A stretch of DNA of 64,000 nt from Luteibacter jiangsuensis (GTDB lineage: Bacteria; Pseudomonadota; Gammaproteobacteria; Xanthomonadales; Rhodanobacteraceae), in NCBI RefSeq assembly GCF_011742555.1, contig NZ_JAAQQR010000003.1, forward strand, positions 248,001 through 312,000, written 5' to 3'. Positions 60,328-64,000 of this stretch are shown in pieces. The stretch's first letter is position 1; every line of letters begins with the position of its first letter. The notes beneath the pieces are model-generated. The model saw nothing but the letters and a program-made list of their open reading frames with translations. It was not told the DNA's origin and did not search any database. Both the position numbers and the translations under genes were made by a program.

Positions 60328-62364
60328 TCAGTCGGCAATCGCGGTGACGTCGCTGACATCCTTGTGGGCAAAGTTGAACATGTCCATGAGGTTGCCGATG
60401 GCCGGCGCGTTTACCGGGACATACGGGTTTTCCCGGAATGACACCGGGTTCGGCAGGTTGTCGCGACTGCGGGCGGAGATCTGATCCCTCAGGTTCCAGT
60501 TGGCCTCGACGAATTTGTCGAACGAGACATGGTCGTAGTACGTATGCACGACCTTGCCGCCAAGCGAGTACTTCGACACCACCAGCAGCGGGATCCGCGT
60601 GCCGTCGCCGAAGAAGTCGATCGGCTGGATGTAGCCGGAATCGTAGTAGCCGCCACCTTCGTCGAAGGTGACCATGATCGCGGTGTCGTTCCATACCCCC
60701 GGATTGGCCTCGACCATTTCGACGATCTTGCGCACGTAGCCTTCAAAGAGGTCAAGCTTCGACGAGGCCGGATGACCATCGAGAATGCCGTCCGGCTTGG
60801 CAATGGAAACGGCCGGCAGCGTGTCGTTCTGGATGTCGTCGTACAGGTCGTTGATGTCCTGGTTCTTGGCACGAAGTTCCGGGTTGGTCATGACCTGGGT
60901 GGAGTACAGGAACGGATTGCAGATGTTGCAGAAGGTGCCGCCCTCGCCGTCTTCCTTGCCGCCGGCGAAGCCCTCGCCGTAGTACTTCCAGGAAACGTTG
61001 TGCTTCTCCAGCAGCAGCGCCAGGTTTTCTTGTGTGGTCGGCGGGATGGTGAACTGGTCGTCGCCCAGCGGAGCCGGCGTGCCGTCGCCCAGGTAGCCCG
61101 GGTTGTAGTTGTTCACCAGGTAGTACGCCTTCGGCTTGCAGTCCGTGCCCCTGAACGTCTGGTACGGCAACGAACGCAGATAGTTCTTGATCTGCTTCAC
61201 GCCCGGCTGGCTTTCGTCGGAGCAATTGACGTAAGAGCCACCGCTGTAACCGTCCTGCACCCACCAGTTGTTCGTACCGAATTGGGAATCCGGGTTCTCG
61301 ATCTGGTTTTCCGGCGGCGTGGCGGGTTTGCCGTTCGCATCGGCGTAGTAGATCAAGGTGCCGTAGCCAAGCATGATGTGATTGGCGCCCGTGCCGCCCA
61401 TCACCGACTGGTGGAAGTTGTCGCTCAACGCGTACTTCTGGGCCAGTTTCTTGAAGTAAGGCGCATCGCCCTGGGCCATGTTCAGGAACTGCATGGCGGT
61501 GGCGCCTTCACCGGTGCTCTGGTCGGTGAAGTTCGCCGGCTGCTCCTTGCCGTTGCTACCCGCGCCGATGGTGGTTTCCACCCAGGGGAAGAGATCGTTG
61601 CGACAGCCGCTGGGGTTGGTTGGGGTAGCGGCCCGGGTGTCGCAATCGAGCTGCTGCCACATCTGGAAGAAGCGATGCACGGGGCTGTTGGCGTAGGCGT
61701 CGTAGCTGATCGACGCATGCAGGTCCACCGGCGCGTTGGGTAGCTCGGCGGGGAAACGGGTGTCGACCACCTTCTTGGGCAGGCCGGTGCCGCCGACAGC
61801 GAGCATGTCGTAGGTACCATCGGGCAGGGCCGGCTCGATGGCCTGTGCCTGCGCTGCCGAAGCGAACGGTGCTTCAGTAGGTGCGCCGCCGGTATTCATC
61901 TGCGGAAGCAGCTTGTACTTGCCGGCCTTCTTCGGCGACATGTCGAACTTGCCGGTGTTCGAAGCCATGAACTGGGCGGCAAGGTCCACGTTCGGCCCCG
62001 GCGTGCCGTCGGCGTTGACGATGCCCTTGGACAGCAGGTTGTCCACGTGCTGCCCCTTCGGCGCGGTGTAGGTGCCGTAGACGTGGTCGAACGTGCGGTT
62101 CTCGCCGATCAGAAGGATCACGTGCTTGATCGGGGTGACGGTGTTGTTGCTGTTGTCCCGACCCCGGGGCGGCTTGTGCAGTACGACGATGCCACCAGGA
62201 AGGCCGGTCTGCCCCTTGAAGGGGGCCACAGGCACGTTCTGGCGGAACTGCGCGTCGTGGTCGGGTGGCGTGGTGTCCTGTGCGCTGACGATGCCGGTAA
62301 GGCCGACGGAAAGCGCGGCGATCAACAGCGGCGAAGGCCGCGTGTGGCGCAACCATGTGAGCAT
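60328..62364 (-). CDS. Secreted phosphoesterase (AcpA / phospholipase C family)
   Basis: A 678-residue exported enzyme of the phosphoesterase family that includes AcpA acid phosphatases and bacterial phospholipases C. A signal peptide ends near IVSAQD. The catalytic start IKHVILLIGENRTFDHVYGT, the middle GGTGANHIMLGYG, SWKYYGEGFAGGKEDG, and MVTFDEGGGYYDSGYIQP with the late YDHVSFDKFVEANW give the expected metal and nucleophile regions. It would release phosphate from organic esters in the periplasm or outside. The ATG at 62364 has the ribosome site AGGGAGAG; a much longer open frame upstream lacks any family sequence. It ends at a strong terminator. Confidence 0.88.
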   Translation of the reverse strand: MLTWLRHTRPSPLLIAALSVGLTGIVSAQDTTPPDHDAQFRQNVPVAPFKGQTGLPGGIVVLHKPPRGRDNSNNTVTPIKHVILLIGENRTFDHVYGTYTAPKGQHVDNLLSKGIVNADGTPGPNVDLAAQFMASNTGKFDMSPKKAGKYKLLPQMNTGGAPTEAPFASAAQAQAIEPALPDGTYDMLAVGGTGLPKKVVDTRFPAELPNAPVDLHASISYDAYANSPVHRFFQMWQQLDCDTRAATPTNPSGCRNDLFPWVETTIGAGSNGKEQPANFTDQSTGEGATAMQFLNMAQGDAPYFKKLAQKYALSDNFHQSVMGGTGANHIMLGYGTLIYYADANGKPATPPENQIENPDSQFGTNNWWVQDGYSGGSYVNCSDESQPGVKQIKNYLRSLPYQTFRGTDCKPKAYYLVNNYNPGYLGDGTPAPLGDDQFTIPPTTQENLALLLEKHNVSWKYYGEGFAGGKEDGEGGTFCNICNPFLYSTQVMTNPELRAKNQDINDLYDDIQNDTLPAVSIAKPDGILDGHPASSKLDLFEGYVRKIVEMVEANPGVWNDTAIMVTFDEGGGYYDSGYIQPIDFFGDGTRIPLLVVSKYSLGGKVVHTYYDHVSFDKFVEANWNLRDQISARSRDNLPNPVSFRENPYVPVNAPAIGNLMDMFNFAHKDVSDVTAIAD

Positions 62365-62537
62365 TGTGAATCTCTCCCTACTGGAAGTCTTCCCCCTGAT
62401 GCTTGTCGAGCCAGGATGTGGGTGCCCGTCGACAGCCGTGAGCATCGGCCTGGCATGTGACGAATCGTTGGCGTGCAGGCGACAATGCGCGAGTGCGTGA
62501 TGACGCTCACGTGTCAACGCAAGATGTTGCGAACAAT

Positions 62538-64000
62538 TCAGACCAGTTCGTAAGGACGCATCATTTCGTTGTCTTCGTGCTCGAGGTAATGGCAGTGCCA
62601 GACGTACTTGCCTGGCTCGCCGTCGAAGCGCGCGACGATGCGGGTGACCATGCCGGGATCGCAGCGCACGGTGTCTTTCCAACCGGCTTCGTGCGCGGCC
62701 GGTAGTATCGGTGGCCCGGTGAACTTCAGTTCTTTCCGCGCGTTCCACGCGAAAAGGTCGAACGGACGGCGCTCCACTATCTGGAAGCGCACAAGGTGCA
62801 GATGCATGGGGTGCGCATCGCCCGTCACATTGACGAACGTCCAGGTTTCTACCGTGCCCTTCCTGGGCTTTTCGCTGATGGGATCGCTCCACATCTTTCC
62901 ATCGAGCAGCATCGTCATCGGACTACCGCCCGAATCGTCTTGCTCGCCCAGTGCGAGTACGCGGTCCTGCACCGCGGTGGAAGGGTCGATGCGCTGTACC
63001 GGCCGCAAGTTGGCCGGCACCACGGAGGTATCGCGGCGGCCCTTGGCGCGAACGCGGAACTCCACGATGCCTTCGGACTGGTGACGCAGCTGCACCGACT
63101 GACCTGCGTAGGCACTGAAGTCCACGATCACCTCGGCGCGTTCGGCCGGGTAGAGTTCGATGTTCGTGCGATCGGTGGGCGCCGCCAGCAGTCCCTGGTC
63201 GCTGCCGATCTGCTGGAACGGCTTGCCGTGTGACAGCGACAGATTGAAGAAGCTGGAGTTGGCGACGTTGATCAGTCGGAAACGGTAGCGGCGCGGCTCC
63301 ACGTCCAGATACGGGTACAGCTTGCCGTTGCACAGCACCGCATCGCCGTGGCATTCGGACACCCAGGGGGCCTCGGGGTCTTCCGAAACCGGGTAGTAGA
63401 GCTTGCCGCTCTTGGCGAGCAGGCGGTCGTACAGCACCAGCGGCATGTCGAATTCGCCGGAGGGGAGGCCCAGTGCCTGCTCTTCGTCGTCGTGCACCAG
63501 GAAGCTGCCGAAGAGGCCTGCGTAGATGTTCAGCCGTGTGATGCCCATGGCGTGATCGTGGTACCACAAGGTGGTGGCGTCCTGGTCACCTGGGTAAAGG
63601 GAGGTTACCGACTTGCCTGGCACGTACCAGTCTTCGGGCCAACCGTCGTTCGGCGCCGAGACACGTGCACCATGCACATGGGTGACGGTGCGAACCTCGG
63701 GTTTGGATTTCTCCGCGCCATGAATGCCGTGATCGATAGGCAGGAAATGACGGACAGGAAGCTCGTTGGCCCATTCCACAAGCACCGGCTCGTCACGTCG
63801 CGTGACGATGGTGGGGCCCGGCGTGCATCCGGCATAGCCCCATTGCGGCGTGGGTGGAAGATCCCGGTGAACCTTGGCGCTGAACGCCCGCATCGGCAGG
63901 CGATAGAGCGGCAGTTGTCGCGCACCGAACGCGGGGTGGGCACGCTTGCCGACGGGCAACGCGATCGGCGGCACCGGCAGGGCATCGACGAACTTTGCCA
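62538..64000 (-). CDS. CotA-like multicopper oxidase, N-terminus beyond window
   Basis: At least 487 residues of a three-cupredoxin copper oxidase of the CotA/bilirubin-oxidase type. All four copper motifs are seen: THVHGARVS, LWYHDHAMG, HPMHLHLVRF and WHCHYLEHEDNEMM, the last with the type 1 Cys and the axial Met. Reading continues to the window edge as AKFVDALPVPPIALP, the usual start region of these proteins, so the true start lies just past base 64000. The GTG at 63974 is not likely the start. No signal peptide can be judged. It lies 173 bp upstream of the phosphoesterase gene on the same strand. Confidence 0.92.
   Translation of the reverse strand, partial: AKFVDALPVPPIALPVGKRAHPAFGARQLPLYRLPMRAFSAKVHRDLPPTPQWGYAGCTPGPTIVTRRDEPVLVEWANELPVRHFLPIDHGIHGAEKSKPEVRTVTHVHGARVSAPNDGWPEDWYVPGKSVTSLYPGDQDATTLWYHDHAMGITRLNIYAGLFGSFLVHDDEEQALGLPSGEFDMPLVLYDRLLAKSGKLYYPVSEDPEAPWVSECHGDAVLCNGKLYPYLDVEPRRYRFRLINVANSSFFNLSLSHGKPFQQIGSDQGLLAAPTDRTNIELYPAERAEVIVDFSAYAGQSVQLRHQSEGIVEFRVRAKGRRDTSVVPANLRPVQRIDPSTAVQDRVLALGEQDDSGGSPMTMLLDGKMWSDPISEKPRKGTVETWTFVNVTGDAHPMHLHLVRFQIVERRPFDLFAWNARKELKFTGPPILPAAHEAGWKDTVRCDPGMVTRIVARFDGEPGKYVWHCHYLEHEDNEMMRPYELV

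Noticed and set aside
62365-62892. Upstream extension of the phosphoesterase frame
   Set aside because: It covers the multicopper oxidase 3' end in another frame. The signal peptide and ribosome site fix the start at 62364.
1-64000. CRISPR arrays, tRNA, rRNA, prophage or insertion-sequence transposase
   Set aside because: No regularly spaced repeats, cloverleaf candidates, phage genes or transposase motifs were found by reading. A small RNA gene cannot be excluded without a covariance-model search.

Overview
The window is GC-rich chromosomal DNA, and its gene content and style fit a gammaproteobacterium of the Xanthomonadales, most likely Rhodanobacteraceae (Luteibacter/Dyella-like). The pointers are a cyoABCD plus SURF1 operon, DUF1800/DUF1501 and DUF3348/DUF802/DUF2894 gene sets, and scattered GTGGGAGCC-type palindromic repeats. 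The genus is an inference, because there is no rRNA or tRNA gene here. I see no prophage, integrase, transposase, CRISPR array or plasmid function. Almost all genes look like intact, vertically inherited chromosomal genes; the exceptions are one decayed AraC-type fragment and several REP-like repeats.

Layout. 0-9 kb: ada (DNA alkylation repair) and an MHS-type transporter (both -), then cyoABCD-SURF1 (bo3-type ubiquinol oxidase, +) and a DUF535/VirK-like gene. 9-13 kb: a FecI sigma / FecR antisigma / FecA-like TonB receptor operon (-). 13-18 kb: an ArnT-like glycosyltransferase, a YrbL-like kinase-fold protein and an LtaS/OpgB-like sulfatase, all envelope functions. 18-24 kb: an ABC-F ATPase, a hybrid histidine kinase and btuCDF vitamin B12 import (all -). 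24-29 kb: an aldo/keto reductase, a voltage-gated-type ion channel, a repeat cluster with an AraC remnant, a divergent TetR/O-methyltransferase pair, and an AraC/VOC pair. 29.3-33 kb: a four-gene cassette (DUF3348, MotA-like DUF802 protein, MotB-like OmpA protein, DUF2894) that looks like an uncharacterised ion-driven envelope motor. 33-35 kb: a divergent LysR and aldo/keto reductase pair. 35-40.7 kb: four translationally coupled signalling genes (triple-receiver hybrid kinase, CheR, CheB, receiver-kinase). 40.8-43.2 kb: a GH30 glycosidase, a small secreted protein and a DUF3820 protein.

43.2-56 kb is the most unusual part. A + strand run encodes an outer-membrane lipoprotein, an ABC permease, an ATPase and a lipoprotein adaptor (a DevBCA/TolC-like exporter). 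It continues almost without gaps into an esterase, two small EamA/SMR-type membrane proteins and a DegT-type aminotransferase. Facing it is a - strand operon of a HAD phosphatase, a class III aminotransferase, an acyl carrier protein, a ketoacyl synthase, a FemAB/GNAT-like protein and an arginase-fold protein. I infer a biosynthesis-and-export locus for an amino-containing acyl product, perhaps an envelope lipid; I do not recognise it as a described pathway.

56-64 kb: a DUF998 membrane protein, a DUF1800/DUF1501 pair, a DUF3617 protein, an AcpA/phospholipase C-like phosphoesterase and a CotA-like multicopper oxidase that runs off the right edge.
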